This document shows positions 10,399 through 19,854 of a stretch of DNA of 64,000 bases, piece after piece. The position numbers were made by a program, and so were the translations under genes. Position 1 is the first letter of the stretch. The number at the start of each line of letters is the position of its first letter. The DNA comes from Arcanobacterium sp. (GTDB taxonomy: Bacteria > Actinomycetota > Actinomycetes > Actinomycetales > Actinomycetaceae), in the NCBI GenBank assembly GCA_022783665.1, contig JALFZJ010000056.1, forward strand, positions 1-64,000, read 5' to 3'. Under the pieces are notes generated by a model that saw only the letters and a program-made list of their open reading frames with translations, searched no databases and was not told the DNA's origin.

Positions 10399-10784
10399 GA
10401 TGCCTATCTCCTTCACGATGCCCGCCAGACGCGCATCGGTAAACACATACATTCGTCACTCCTCGGCTCGACTCTCCACGGAGGCCACACCGAAGATCAC
10501 ACCTGAACCATCCCATACACAAAGGTAAGTATCGAGTGCTCACAGAGTATAGACACCGCGTCGATAACGGAAGAACGTTTACGAGCAACCACAGGCTGCT
10601 CCGCTTCCCTCGCCGAGGCAACTCACTGAGTCTAGCTCAGAAAACAGCTATGCTTCAACAAAGATGAGCCAAAGGTGAGCAACGTCCCGAGCACGACCCA
10701 GGAAGAGCACAACACCGAGCGCCGCTCAGACCGAGCGATCCCACGACCCTTATTGATCGATCTTACGCTCATCGATCCGGAAGA
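10399..10784. other. Intergenic region between prs and rplY
   Basis: No convincing gene is visible in these 386 bases. A leftward TATACT (10551-10546) could be a -10 box for rplY but lacks a good -35. A weak 7-bp inverted repeat, GATCGAT/ATCGATC (10755-10777), follows the prs stop and may help terminate transcription. Confidence 0.4.
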
Positions 10785-11765
10785 TTAGAATGCACCGTCG
10801 AACAGCGACGTCACCGATCCATCGTTGAATACTTCCTCAATTGCATGCGCCAGCACGGGAGCAATGGGGAGGATCGTCAACTGTGGGAACCGCTTCTCTT
10901 CTGGAATGGGAAGCGTATCTGTAACGATCAGCTCTCGAAGGCCAGATTCTTGCAGACGACTCACGGCTGGATCTGAAAGCACACCATGAGTGGCAGCCAC
11001 GATCACATCCTTCGCACCAGCCTCGAGCACCACGCGCACAGCACCCACGATCGTGCCGGCAGTGTCGATCAAATCGTCTACAATCACCGCCGTCTTATTC
11101 GACACATCGCCTACTACACGGTTCGCCGTGGCCTGGTTTGGGCGCGTAATATCACGCGTTTTATGCACAAAAGCAAGGGGCACACCGCCGAGGCGCTTTG
11201 CCCACTGCTCAGCCACCTTAATACGCCCAGCATCCGGAGAAACGAGCACTGTATCTGCCGGATCGATACGGCCACGAACATACTCAACCAAAGTAGGCAT
11301 TGCCCACAAATGATCCACTGGCCCGTTGAAATAGCCCTGAATCTGGGAGGCGTGGAGATCTACCGCCATAATGCGCTCAGCGCCGGCAGCAGTGAGCAAG
11401 TCAGACATCAGGCGCGCCGAGATAGGCTCACGGCCCTTGTGCTTCTTATCCTGACGCGCATACGGATAGGTGGGCAGAACCACGGTAATACGCTTGGCCG
11501 ATGCACGCTTGGCAGCATCAAGCATAATGAGCGTTTCCATGATCCATTTGTTCACAGGCGTAGTGATCGACTGGATGATGAATACATCTGCCCCACGAAT
11601 CGACTCATCGAACCGTACATAGATTTCAGAATTGGCAAAATCATAGGCAGTGACAGGAAGTAGCTCAATACCAAGCTCTTCTGCCACTGCCTTTGCTAGT
11701 GCTGGATGTGCTCGCCCGCTTGCCAGTACGAGATGTTTTTCGCCACTCGTATGAATACCAGTCAT
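10785..11765 (-). CDS. prs: Ribose-phosphate pyrophosphokinase (class I PRPP synthase)
   Basis: This enzyme makes PRPP from ribose 5-phosphate and ATP for nucleotide, His and Trp synthesis. The 326 residues carry RFDESIRGADVFIIQS, the ATP-binding YPYARQDKKHKGREPISARL, the metal-binding MAVDLHASQIQGYF, the flexible-loop region KTRDITRPNQ and the PRPP-binding VIVDDLIDTAGTI. Many actinobacteria place glmU next to prs; here the next upstream feature is tRNA-Gln, so glmU lies elsewhere. About 200 bases without a gene separate prs from the tRNA. Confidence 0.97.
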   Translation of the reverse strand: MTGIHTSGEKHLVLASGRAHPALAKAVAEELGIELLPVTAYDFANSEIYVRFDESIRGADVFIIQSITTPVNKWIMETLIMLDAAKRASAKRITVVLPTYPYARQDKKHKGREPISARLMSDLLTAAGAERIMAVDLHASQIQGYFNGPVDHLWAMPTLVEYVRGRIDPADTVLVSPDAGRIKVAEQWAKRLGGVPLAFVHKTRDITRPNQATANRVVGDVSNKTAVIVDDLIDTAGTIVGAVRVVLEAGAKDVIVAATHGVLSDPAVSRLQESGLRELIVTDTLPIPEEKRFPQLTILPIAPVLAHAIEEVFNDGSVTSLFDGAF

Positions 11766-11970
11766 TGCGTCCTATCCCTGTTCTTGGTGATGTTACCGAA
11801 GTAAGATGGCCGCACGAGCAGCCGTTTCCAGCTTACTCAGCTTGTTGTTGGAGTGGGGCAGAAATACCAATAGTGGACGTATCGCACGAATCCTCCTTGG
11901 CATTTTGCGTGGTGCGATCACCAGTTTCCTGGCCGTTACTGGGATCGATCCCAGTTCTCTATCACAACCG

Positions 11971-12041
11971 CTCCGCCACCAGGACTCGAACCTAGACCAA
12001 GGGCTCCAAAGGCCCGTGTGCTGCCATTACACCATGGCGGA
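11971..12041 (-). tRNA. tRNA-Gln(TTG)
   Basis: The acceptor TCCGCCA (5') pairs with TGGCGGA (3'), the T-arm contains GGTTCGAGTCC, and the anticodon loop CTTTGGA gives anticodon TTG (12009-12007). CCA is not encoded. One mismatch lies at the base of the anticodon stem. Confidence 0.93.
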
Positions 12042-12279
12042 ATACCTCCACCATTGTGCCAGCCATGCGCGCCAATTGCCAATCCGGGCAAAGGCTCCAC
12101 CTGCTGGAAACAGTGGTTCAAGCCCGACCACGGTAGCAGAGTATCGCATATCATAGCTGATACAATGAAGAGACGAATGCGCATGAGGATGCCTACCCAC
12201 ACATTGTGTATCTTCCCGTTCTGCGCCTTGTTCACAACCATTGACCCGTAGCACTTTACCGTGAAGGAGTACTCACTAT

Positions 12280-13356
12280 ATGACCTTGGAAATCCGCAAT
12301 CTCCATAAACGGTTCGGTTCCAACCCAGCTTTGCAAGGCATGGATTTCACATTAACAGACGGAGAGCTTTTCGGATTCGTTGGTTCTAACGGCGCTGGCA
12401 AGACCACCACCATGCGTATCATGCTCGGCGTACTCAACGCCGATTCGGGGGAAGTACTCCTCAATGGCACCACACCCACATTCGCACAGCGTGCCACATT
12501 CGGTTACATGCCCGAAGAGCGCGGTTTGTACCCAAAGATGAAAGTGGCTGATCAACTCATATACTTTGCCCAACTTCGGGGCCTTTCTTCAGAACAGGCC
12601 CGTAAGAGCATGGAGTATTGGACTGATCGTCTTGGCGTGGGAGAGCGCCGGGGCGACGTCGTGCAAGCTCTTTCTCTGGGCAACCAGCAGCGCGTGCAGC
12701 TCGCGGCGGCTCTCGTACACAATCCGAGCATTATGGTGCTCGACGAACCATTCTCTGGTCTAGACCCACTCGCCGTCTCAGCGATGAGTGATGTACTGCG
12801 GGAGAAGACGGCGCAGGGCGCGACCGTCGTCTTCTCGTCACACCAACTCGATCTTGTGGAGCGGTTGTGCGATCGTGTGGGCATCTGTGCACACGGGAAG
12901 ATGGTGGCAGAAGGCTCAATCGACGAACTGCGTACAACTCCTACCGCAATGTACGACGTAGAGACTGGCGTAGATTCGCGTACGCTTCACGGCGTGCTTA
13001 CTGGCACGGCTTTCGCCAATTCTGATTCGGTGGGCTCTCATACGCTCGGCACGCAGCTCCCACCCATGAAGACCGATATTCTCGATTCGCATACCGTGCG
13101 CGTAGAACTCCCCTCCGGCGTCTCAGATCAAGATCTTCTCCGTGCCGCACTCACGGTAGGAGCTGTGCACCGATTCCAGCAACACAAGCCGCACCTCGTA
13201 GACCTCTTCGCAGACGTCGTCAATTCGGATGAACCAACCAACGCTTCGGCCAATGACTCCCGTGGTTCGCGGGCGAAAACGCGCAAAAGGCCCAAAAAGA
13301 CCGGAGGGTTGTTTAGCGCCGGCACAGGCAAGCACCGCGAGGAAGGAGGCAAATAA
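12280..13356 (+). CDS. ABC transporter ATP-binding protein (NatA-like)
   Basis: This 358-residue protein is the ATPase of an ABC-2 type exporter. Walker A is GSNGAGKTTT, the Q-loop region is GYMPEERGLYPKM, the signature is unusually LSLGN instead of LSGGQ, Walker B is IMVLDEPFSGLDP and the switch His is in SSHQLDLVE. A C-terminal extension of about 120 residues includes a basic segment (SRAKTRKRPKKTGG). AAGGAG lies 11 bases before the ATG. Its stop overlaps the permease start (TAATG), so the two form an operon. The substrate is unknown; NatAB-like systems export sodium or peptides, which sequence cannot settle here. Confidence 0.92.
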   Translation: MTLEIRNLHKRFGSNPALQGMDFTLTDGELFGFVGSNGAGKTTTMRIMLGVLNADSGEVLLNGTTPTFAQRATFGYMPEERGLYPKMKVADQLIYFAQLRGLSSEQARKSMEYWTDRLGVGERRGDVVQALSLGNQQRVQLAAALVHNPSIMVLDEPFSGLDPLAVSAMSDVLREKTAQGATVVFSSHQLDLVERLCDRVGICAHGKMVAEGSIDELRTTPTAMYDVETGVDSRTLHGVLTGTAFANSDSVGSHTLGTQLPPMKTDILDSHTVRVELPSGVSDQDLLRAALTVGAVHRFQQHKPHLVDLFADVVNSDEPTNASANDSRGSRAKTRKRPKKTGGLFSAGTGKHREEGGK

Positions 13357-14654
13357 TGGTATCAGTCGTATTTAAGCGAGAGTTCCTCAATCTGTTTCGA
13401 TCAAAAGGCCAGCGTATCGGTTTTGCCATAATGGCGATACTCATCATCGCCGCTGGTATCGTGGGCAAGATCATTATGACGAATAGCGATAGTGATTCTT
13501 CGGCTGAGGAACCCCCACGCATCACCATCGGTATCACCGAAGATTTCACAAGCCTCACGCCGGCCTTCGAACAAGCACAATTCACTGTTGAAGCCATCCC
13601 GAGCAGCGAAGCGCCTGATGCTTGGCTCAAAGCGAGCGTAGAGCAAGAGGCTCAGGCCGAGTCTGGAGACGACGTCATATACCTAGCGCTGGGCCTCGCG
13701 GCTGACGCCGACACAGGCAACGCCGGAGCAGATCGCGCCGAAGACGGTACGCCAACTCTCTCGGTGGCGGATCAAGCCGTGATTTATACTTCTGAGTCCC
13801 AACGGGCATCAATGGGCTCGGGGCAACTCACAGCTGGAGTGAAACAAATACTCACGCTCGCCACCGCATCCACTCTTACGCAGCACGGTTTGAGTGCGGA
13901 GCAGACGCAGATCCTTGCAAACGCGATGAATACTGAAGTGGTGTACGTGGCCACAGAAGATCTCAATGCCATTGAACGCAATCCTCTTGGATATGCTTCC
14001 GGAATAGTCGCCTCTATGCTGTTGTTCTTCGCAGTCATTTTGGGTATGAGTGTTATCTCGCAGGGCGTGGTTGAGGAGAAGGCGTCACGCGTGGTGGAGA
14101 TTCTTGTCTCTACTGTTCCACCGCGGAAACTCCTGCTCGGAAAGATGCTTGGCATCGGCTGCTTCGTGCTGATAGAAGTAGTGCTTCTGCTGATATGCGC
14201 GCTGATTTCAGTACGTATCCTTGGCGTACCACTCAACTTCTCTATTGGGAGTCTGGCAGTATGGTCCCTAGCATGGGTGATCCTAGGCTTCTTCATCTAC
14301 GCCACATTGGTGGGCGCAATTGCAGCCACCGTGTCACGCTCAGAAGATCTCGGTGCAGTACAAACTCCGATTATCTTCCTCATGCTCATCCCCTTCTACC
14401 TCGGAATCTACCTCGTACCCTTCTTGCCAGACGAACTCTATACAAAGATCCTTTCCTGGGTGCCAGGATTCTCCAGCTTTATGATGCCGATGCGCCAAGC
14501 GCTTGATGAATACCAGTGGTGGGAGCCGTGGTTGGCATTAGTGCTCGCAATCGCAACTATCCCAGCACTTGCCGCTTTGGCCGGCAGAATCTACCAGAAC
14601 TCGATTCTGCGCATGGGGCAACGCGTGAAACTACGCGACGCCTTCAAAGGCTAA
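13356..14654 (+). CDS. ABC-2 type permease (NatB-like)
   Basis: This 432-residue membrane partner of the preceding ATPase begins with the typical VVFKREFLNLFRSKGQR segment and a first span (FAIMAILIIAAGIVGKIIM). A large extracytoplasmic domain of about 170 residues follows, then five or so spans, starting with GIVASMLLFFAVILGMSVIS before the coupling-loop motif GVVEEKASRVVEILVS. It overlaps the ATPase gene by one base. The large loop and motif are typical of the NatB/YhaP-like ABC-2 branch. Substrate unknown. Confidence 0.9.
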   Translation: MVSVVFKREFLNLFRSKGQRIGFAIMAILIIAAGIVGKIIMTNSDSDSSAEEPPRITIGITEDFTSLTPAFEQAQFTVEAIPSSEAPDAWLKASVEQEAQAESGDDVIYLALGLAADADTGNAGADRAEDGTPTLSVADQAVIYTSESQRASMGSGQLTAGVKQILTLATASTLTQHGLSAEQTQILANAMNTEVVYVATEDLNAIERNPLGYASGIVASMLLFFAVILGMSVISQGVVEEKASRVVEILVSTVPPRKLLLGKMLGIGCFVLIEVVLLLICALISVRILGVPLNFSIGSLAVWSLAWVILGFFIYATLVGAIAATVSRSEDLGAVQTPIIFLMLIPFYLGIYLVPFLPDELYTKILSWVPGFSSFMMPMRQALDEYQWWEPWLALVLAIATIPALAALAGRIYQNSILRMGQRVKLRDAFKG

Positions 14655-14673
14655 GCCTCCAGCGCGCACATAC

Positions 14674-14718
14674 ATGCGCCCCGCCCGGCTAGATAAACAT
14701 CTGCCGCGCGGGGCGCAT
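14674..14718 (+). terminator. Hairpin after the ABC exporter operon
   Basis: ATGCGCCCCGC (14674-14684) pairs perfectly with GCGGGGCGCAT (14708-14718) around a 23-base loop. It lies 20 bases after the permease stop, between convergent transcripts (the MarR gene ends at 14858). No T-run follows. Confidence 0.6.
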
Positions 14719-14857
14719 TGCGATGAGATCAGAGTATTTTACTTGCGCTATCCGTATGGCTCAGCTGGCTTACATGGGTCATCTTGGCTACTTGGTCTAG
14801 GTGCGAATGTGGTGGTCAGATTCCGTCGCAAACGCGTTAAGTCTGCCAGCATCTCAC

Positions 14858-15505
14858 CTATTCGGCATCGGTTTCGAATTCTTCGAGAATGACTTTAAGG
14901 AAGGCGCTGACGCCATCTACTTCCTCGGTGCCAAAGGGAGCAAGCAGTTCACCCTGCAGGCGAAGGAGCTCCTCCATGGCGGCGTCTACAGCCGCGATCC
15001 CTCGCTGCGTTGCCTGCACAAACACTACACGTTTATCGTACTCATCAGTTTCTCGCGTTACGAAGCCATGCTCTTCCATACGATCGATCCGGTTTGTAAT
15101 CGTGCCAGACGATACCATCGTTTCTTGCATGAGTTTACCTGCGGTGAGCCGGTGGCTCGCGTCGCGGCGAAGCGCAGCGAGCATCTCAAACTCCCATGTT
15201 TCGAGGCCATGATTCGCAAAGGCCGACTTTCGCATCCAGGCAACATGGCGTGAGAGTCGCAAAAGGCGCGAGAACACACCCAGAGGAGCAACATCGAGAT
15301 CTGGGCGCTGAGCCTGCCAGCGTGCAACGATATTGTCAACTTCGTCTACCCAAGCGGTTTTCCCCACTGCGCCGGATTCACCGAGCGCGAGTTGATCATG
15401 TGCATGCTGATGGTGCACACCTTCGCCCCGAGCACTAGGATCGTGCGAGGGTTGGCTCTCGTCGAGCCTAGACTGATCCGCAGCGCTAAGTTCACTCTCT
15501 GCCAT
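14858..15505 (-). CDS. MarR-family transcriptional regulator
   Basis: This protein of 215 residues (from the ATG at 15505, preceded by GAGGTGAGC) has a hydrophilic N-terminal extension of about 60 residues and then a MarR winged-helix domain: LETWEFEMLAALRR, the recognition-helix region LMQETMVSSGTITNRIDRMEEHGFV and the wing RETDEYDKRVVFVQATQRG. MarR proteins are dimeric repressors, often of efflux or stress genes, and respond to phenolic or oxidative ligands. It lies between the ABC exporter (convergent) and the ABC-F gene (same strand). A role in controlling either is plausible but not shown. Confidence 0.92.
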   Translation of the reverse strand: MAESELSAADQSRLDESQPSHDPSARGEGVHHQHAHDQLALGESGAVGKTAWVDEVDNIVARWQAQRPDLDVAPLGVFSRLLRLSRHVAWMRKSAFANHGLETWEFEMLAALRRDASHRLTAGKLMQETMVSSGTITNRIDRMEEHGFVTRETDEYDKRVVFVQATQRGIAAVDAAMEELLRLQGELLAPFGTEEVDGVSAFLKVILEEFETDAE

Positions 15506-15639
15506 ATTGCTCACCTCTTTGTGATTGTGCACCAAGCCTCTACATAATGCTCTACGGAATTATATTACTCGACATCGAGATAGATAGGGGACCTTTTACT
15601 CCTACCTACGCCGTACACCAGAGGCTCCGAAAGGCAACT

Positions 15640-17631
15640 CTAGCCCCAGCGTTCGGCCTCTTCAGCCGCGGCGAGCCACTGCGCCTCCTGTTCCTCAATG
15701 TCCGACTCAATATCAGCGGCCTCTTTTCCTAACACTGCAAGACGTTCATAATCGCCTTTTTGCGCGGCATCAGCCTGTTGAAGACCAAGGGAGTCTCGCT
15801 TTTCATGTAAACGTGCAATCTTGCGCTCGGCCCGTGCCATGGCCTTGTGAGCCAACCGCTCTTTGGCCGAATCTTTCACATTCTCAAGCTCGGAATTCTC
15901 CCGTGCTCCTGCTGCTACTTTTTCAGAGGGTTCACGCCCACCGGCCAAGCCAGCAGAATCACCACTACGTGAACCGTCCGCCTCAGCTGCTAGCCGCAGG
16001 TACTCCTCCACTCCGCCTGGCAGATCACGCACAGTGCCGCCGATAACCGCAACCTGATGATCCGTAGCTCGTTCGAGGAGGTAGCGATCATGCGATACGA
16101 TCACAAGCGTTCCCGCCCATGAATCGAGTAGATCTTCCACGGCGGCGAGAGTGTCCGTATCGAGGTCATTCGTCGGTTCGTCGAGCAAGAGCACATTAGG
16201 TTCGCCAATAATCAAACGCAATAGTTGAAGCCTTCGGCGCTCCCCACCCGAAAGCTCTGCCACGCGCGTCCATGCGCGCTCACGCGTGAAACCAAGCATT
16301 TCCACGAGTTGACTCGCCGTCAGCTCTTTCTTGCCCACCATCACTCGGCTGGCAACCGCGTTCACTGCCTCTACCACGCGCAGCTCGTCGACCTCATCAA
16401 GCTCCCTCGTCTCCTGGGAAAGAGTTGCAAGCACAACCGTCTTGCCACGCGTAACGGTGCCGGAGGTGGGCTGAAGGTTCCCGTTGAGTAAGCCTAATAA
16501 TGTGGATTTTCCCGCACCATTCGCGCCTAGAACTCCAAGCCGCTCACCTGGTGCGAGGCGCAGCGTCACATTATGCAAAACCGGGCGATCCTGCATTGGA
16601 AGCTCACCTGAGACTGCCCCAGATATCTCCCGTTTGGCTGGCTGCCCATCAGCCTCCTCTGCATCAACCTGCTTCGCATTAGCTTCTTCCCTGGCGCGAT
16701 ACTCAGCCCACGAGAATGCAGCATCCTCAAGGTCTATCACTTTCTTCCCGAGGCGAGCACTCGCCGTCTTTGCAAGCTCGAGAGAATCTCGCGGTGCAGG
16801 TTCATTCGCAATCAGCTCATTAGCCGCGTCGATGCGAAACCGCGGCTTAGATGTACGTGCCGGAGCACCCCGCCGAAGCCACGCAAGCTCCTTACGCAAG
16901 AGGTTAGCGCGTTTTTCTTGACGCTGCTGCTCTATTCGGGCTCGTTCGGCTCGCTGCAAAATATAGGCCGCATAGCCGCCGTCATACGTCTGTACGTAAC
17001 CGGGCTGCGGGTTACGACCCCCAGCACCGTCATTTCCCGGCACAACCTCCCAGATACGTTCGCATACAGCATCTAGGAACCATCTATCATGAGTGACGAC
17101 GACGAGCGCGCCTTCACCACCTGCGAAACGTTGCGAAAGATGATCGGCGAGGAAGGTTATGCCTTCAACATCGAGATGGTTGGTGGGTTCGTCGAGCACA
17201 AGCACATTCGCATCTACACACAGCACGGCTGCCAGAGCGACGCGCCGCCTCTGCCCACCAGAGAGCTCACCCACCTTGCGGCTCATCGAGACGTCCGGAA
17301 TCAGGCCATTATGGATGCTGCGAATTACCGGATCAGTGGCCCACGTGTACGTCTCAACGCCCGGATGCACAACCTCACGAACCGTCAGCTCTGGATCGAA
17401 TTCGTCCGTCTGTGAGAGCACGGCGATGCGGCTACCGTTCGCGATCGTGACGCGGCCTGAATCTGGCGCGAGTGCACCCGTTAACACCTTCAAAAGCGTA
17501 GATTTTCCGCCACCGTTTGGGCCAACAACACCTATTCGTGAGCCATCATGCAGCGAGAGGCTCACCTCACCTAGAATCGGGCGTGCACCGAGTGTAACCG
17601 AAACGTTCTCGATATTTAGAATATGAGCCAC
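15640..17631 (-). CDS. ABC-F family ATPase (Uup-like)
   Basis: This soluble 663-residue protein has two ATPase domains and no membrane spans, so it belongs to the ABC-F translation-factor group and not to transporters. Domain 1 has GPNGGGKST near residue 36, LSGGQ and VLVLDEPTNHLD. Domain 2 has GANGAGKST near 368, LSGGE and VLLLDEPTNDLD. The inter-domain linker is long and basic (RIEQQRQEKRANLLRKELAWLRR) and the C-terminus is a charged coiled coil (KAMARAERKIARLHEKRDS), both Uup-like. Antibiotic resistance cannot be assigned. It follows ispE by eight bases, in one transcript with rsmA and ispE. Confidence 0.93.
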   Translation of the reverse strand: MAHILNIENVSVTLGARPILGEVSLSLHDGSRIGVVGPNGGGKSTLLKVLTGALAPDSGRVTIANGSRIAVLSQTDEFDPELTVREVVHPGVETYTWATDPVIRSIHNGLIPDVSMSRKVGELSGGQRRRVALAAVLCVDANVLVLDEPTNHLDVEGITFLADHLSQRFAGGEGALVVVTHDRWFLDAVCERIWEVVPGNDGAGGRNPQPGYVQTYDGGYAAYILQRAERARIEQQRQEKRANLLRKELAWLRRGAPARTSKPRFRIDAANELIANEPAPRDSLELAKTASARLGKKVIDLEDAAFSWAEYRAREEANAKQVDAEEADGQPAKREISGAVSGELPMQDRPVLHNVTLRLAPGERLGVLGANGAGKSTLLGLLNGNLQPTSGTVTRGKTVVLATLSQETRELDEVDELRVVEAVNAVASRVMVGKKELTASQLVEMLGFTRERAWTRVAELSGGERRRLQLLRLIIGEPNVLLLDEPTNDLDTDTLAAVEDLLDSWAGTLVIVSHDRYLLERATDHQVAVIGGTVRDLPGGVEEYLRLAAEADGSRSGDSAGLAGGREPSEKVAAGARENSELENVKDSAKERLAHKAMARAERKIARLHEKRDSLGLQQADAAQKGDYERLAVLGKEAADIESDIEEQEAQWLAAAEEAERWG

Positions 17632-17639
17632 GACCCACC

Positions 17640-18548
17640 TCAGTACGACTTCACGACGTGTGCACCGGCGGCAGGGCCATACGCCGTCACGATATGCAGA
17701 TCAGGGAAGGCCCGTTGAGCATCGCGAGCCAGTTCTGCACCATCACTCACATCGCACAGCACCGCGATTGATGGCCCTGAGCCACAGAGCACTACTCCGT
17801 GGCCAGCTTCATCTGACCTGCGGAAAACATCTGCAAGATCTGGACGCAAAGAAAATGCCGGTATCTCAAGATCATTGGCGAGAAGCGTGCCAAGTTGCGC
17901 TAGATCTACACCCTCGACGGCCTCGCGTACTTTGCGTGTACTTGCGGGCTGATCTGCATTCGGGAAAAGACGATCAAACTCAGCGAAAACCGCAGGTGTA
18001 GAAAGCCCACGAGGGTTAGTTGCAATCACGAAACCATGCATAGTTCCCGGGACGATAGGCTCCAAGACCTCGCCACGCTGCGTACCATGTGCCACGGACC
18101 CTATGAGAGCGAATGGAACATCTGAACCGAGCTCACCAGCAAGGCTGAGCAACACTTCCTTGCTGGCTCCCAACTCCCACAGCTCATTGAGAGCAACCAA
18201 AGTGCCTGCGGCATCTGCAGAGCCACCCGCCATGCCACCAGCCACGGGTATCTTCTTTGTGATCGATATGTGTGCACTACGATCACGCGCATCGAACCTA
18301 TCTTGGAGAATGCGGCCAGCCTTGATCGCGAGATTCGATTCATCCGTAGGGAGGTCTTCACCTAAGCCGTGAATCTCCAGAGTCAACGCACCAGGCGCCT
18401 TCCCAGGAGTTGCGATAACGTCGTCAAAAAGATCAATCGCTTCGAACACCGTATCGAGCGGATGAAAGCCGTCTGCGCGCGGGCCACCCACATGTAGTGC
18501 AAGGTTGATTTTTGCGGGCGCTATCGCATGTACATATTCGAGAGCCAT
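17640..18548 (-). CDS. ispE: 4-diphosphocytidyl-2-C-methyl-D-erythritol kinase
   Basis: IspE phosphorylates the CDP-methylerythritol intermediate of the MEP isoprenoid pathway. The 302-residue GHMP kinase has the substrate motif APAKINLALHVG at 10-21, the phosphate-binding loop PVAGGMAGGSADAAGTL at 101-117 and the C-terminal GVVLCGSGPSIAVL. It sits between rsmA and the ABC-F gene, a conserved actinobacterial arrangement. The host therefore probably makes isoprenoids by the MEP route. Confidence 0.96.
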   Translation of the reverse strand: MALEYVHAIAPAKINLALHVGGPRADGFHPLDTVFEAIDLFDDVIATPGKAPGALTLEIHGLGEDLPTDESNLAIKAGRILQDRFDARDRSAHISITKKIPVAGGMAGGSADAAGTLVALNELWELGASKEVLLSLAGELGSDVPFALIGSVAHGTQRGEVLEPIVPGTMHGFVIATNPRGLSTPAVFAEFDRLFPNADQPASTRKVREAVEGVDLAQLGTLLANDLEIPAFSLRPDLADVFRRSDEAGHGVVLCGSGPSIAVLCDVSDGAELARDAQRAFPDLHIVTAYGPAAGAHVVKSY

Positions 18549-18672
18549 AGACAGATTCTATCAGCACCCACACCCACTACAATTCGATCAAGATCCGCCA
18601 GCAATGCGGGGCGCGCGTCCGCATGAAATGCCACCGCTGCACAATATGACCGCTACCTGATGCCGATAGCAG

Positions 18673-19848
18673 CTAGTCAACGTGAGCACAGGCAATCGCA
18701 ATGAAATCGTCGATTGTGAGATTCTCGCCGCGTTCGCCTGGATCGATTCGGGCTGCTTTAAGGATAGCCTCAGCACGTGAAGCACTCCCTGCCCACGAGC
18801 TGAGCGCCGCACGTAGGGTTTTTCGCCGCTGCGCGAAAGCGGCATCGATCACCTCAAAGACGCTGCTCTTGGCAACGCACGGCTGGCGCATCACATGTGC
18901 CTGGTGAATACCGTTTCGAGCTTCGTCATCACCCGTGGCCGTCACATGCGTGCCACATAGTTTATCGGACCCCACTAAAGCACTGGAATTTCGCAGCGGG
19001 CTCAAACCGCCAGCACTGCCATACTCGCGCCCAGGCCCATAGAGGCTCATGTGTACAAGGGCGGAATCAACATTAGGCACTGGCCAAAACACGCTTCGCG
19101 CAATCTTTGCCCCACGCCTCGCCGTTCCATACCATGCTGCTTTCACTGAGGGAACCCCATAGGTGCGTGAACCAGGCGCTGCCGCAAGCCTATCTGCCAC
19201 CTCTGCCTGCACCATCACCGTCACAAACTGCAAGCTCGGCAGAACGTCAAGCAGAGTCAAAAGCACAGGAACAGCCACATTGTATGGAAGATTTGCCACA
19301 AGGTGCGTCGGTTGGAAGTAGGGGGATTCGTCGTCCTTACGCGGTTCACCCTGACTCTCGCTACTTCCACCTTGGCGTCCTTGCCATGCCGGCGGAATCG
19401 CCAAATCCTCTACGCCGCCTACCTTCAACGCATCACGAAGCACCACAGCAAAATGATCCGCGCTGCCACCAGCTCGATGAGCGATGGTCGCGGGCAACGC
19501 TCCCGCGAGTACAGGATCGATCTCGATAGCAGATACATAAGCGCCGGCCTCAAGCAAACCGAGAGTCAAAGAACCCAGACCTGGGCCTACCTCCACAACA
19601 CAATCGCCGTCACCAACACCAGAATCGCGCACGATCCGGCGAACTGTAGCGGCGTCATGCACAAAGTTTTGGCCGAGCTTCTTCGTGGGATTAATCCCCA
19701 AAGCACTCACAATCGAGCGAATCTCGCTAGGCGCTAAAAGTGCCGGAGCACCATCAGATCCTGTAGGCGCAGGATGAGGTACCTGCTCATGGCTACGCGC
19801 AGCGTCACCAGCGTGCACGCCGCTATCGGGCGACGAATCTTCACTCAT
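18673..19848 (-). CDS. rsmA: 16S rRNA dimethyladenosine transferase RsmA (KsgA), enlarged
   Basis: RsmA dimethylates two adjacent adenines near the 3' end of 16S rRNA during small-subunit maturation. Motifs are KLGQNFVHD, the SAM loop VVEVGPGLGSLTLGLLE, AIEIDPVLA and the catalytic LVANLPYNVAVP. At 391 residues it is about 100 longer than usual: a hydrophilic N-terminal extension of about 40 residues, a short insert before the catalytic motif (QGRQGGSSESQGEPRKDD) and about 50 residues between VHMSLYGPGR and the conserved C-terminal AFAQRRKTLRAALSSWAG. Both inserts look surface-exposed. It follows the Rpf gene by six bases. Confidence 0.95.
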   Translation of the reverse strand: MSEDSSPDSGVHAGDAARSHEQVPHPAPTGSDGAPALLAPSEIRSIVSALGINPTKKLGQNFVHDAATVRRIVRDSGVGDGDCVVEVGPGLGSLTLGLLEAGAYVSAIEIDPVLAGALPATIAHRAGGSADHFAVVLRDALKVGGVEDLAIPPAWQGRQGGSSESQGEPRKDDESPYFQPTHLVANLPYNVAVPVLLTLLDVLPSLQFVTVMVQAEVADRLAAAPGSRTYGVPSVKAAWYGTARRGAKIARSVFWPVPNVDSALVHMSLYGPGREYGSAGGLSPLRNSSALVGSDKLCGTHVTATGDDEARNGIHQAHVMRQPCVAKSSVFEVIDAAFAQRRKTLRAALSSWAGSASRAEAILKAARIDPGERGENLTIDDFIAIACAHVD

Positions 19849-19854
19849 CCGCGA

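Noticed and set aside
9763..10506. 247-codon rightward frame opposite rplY
   Set aside because: Antisense of a ribosomal protein gene with no ribosome site and no family resemblance.
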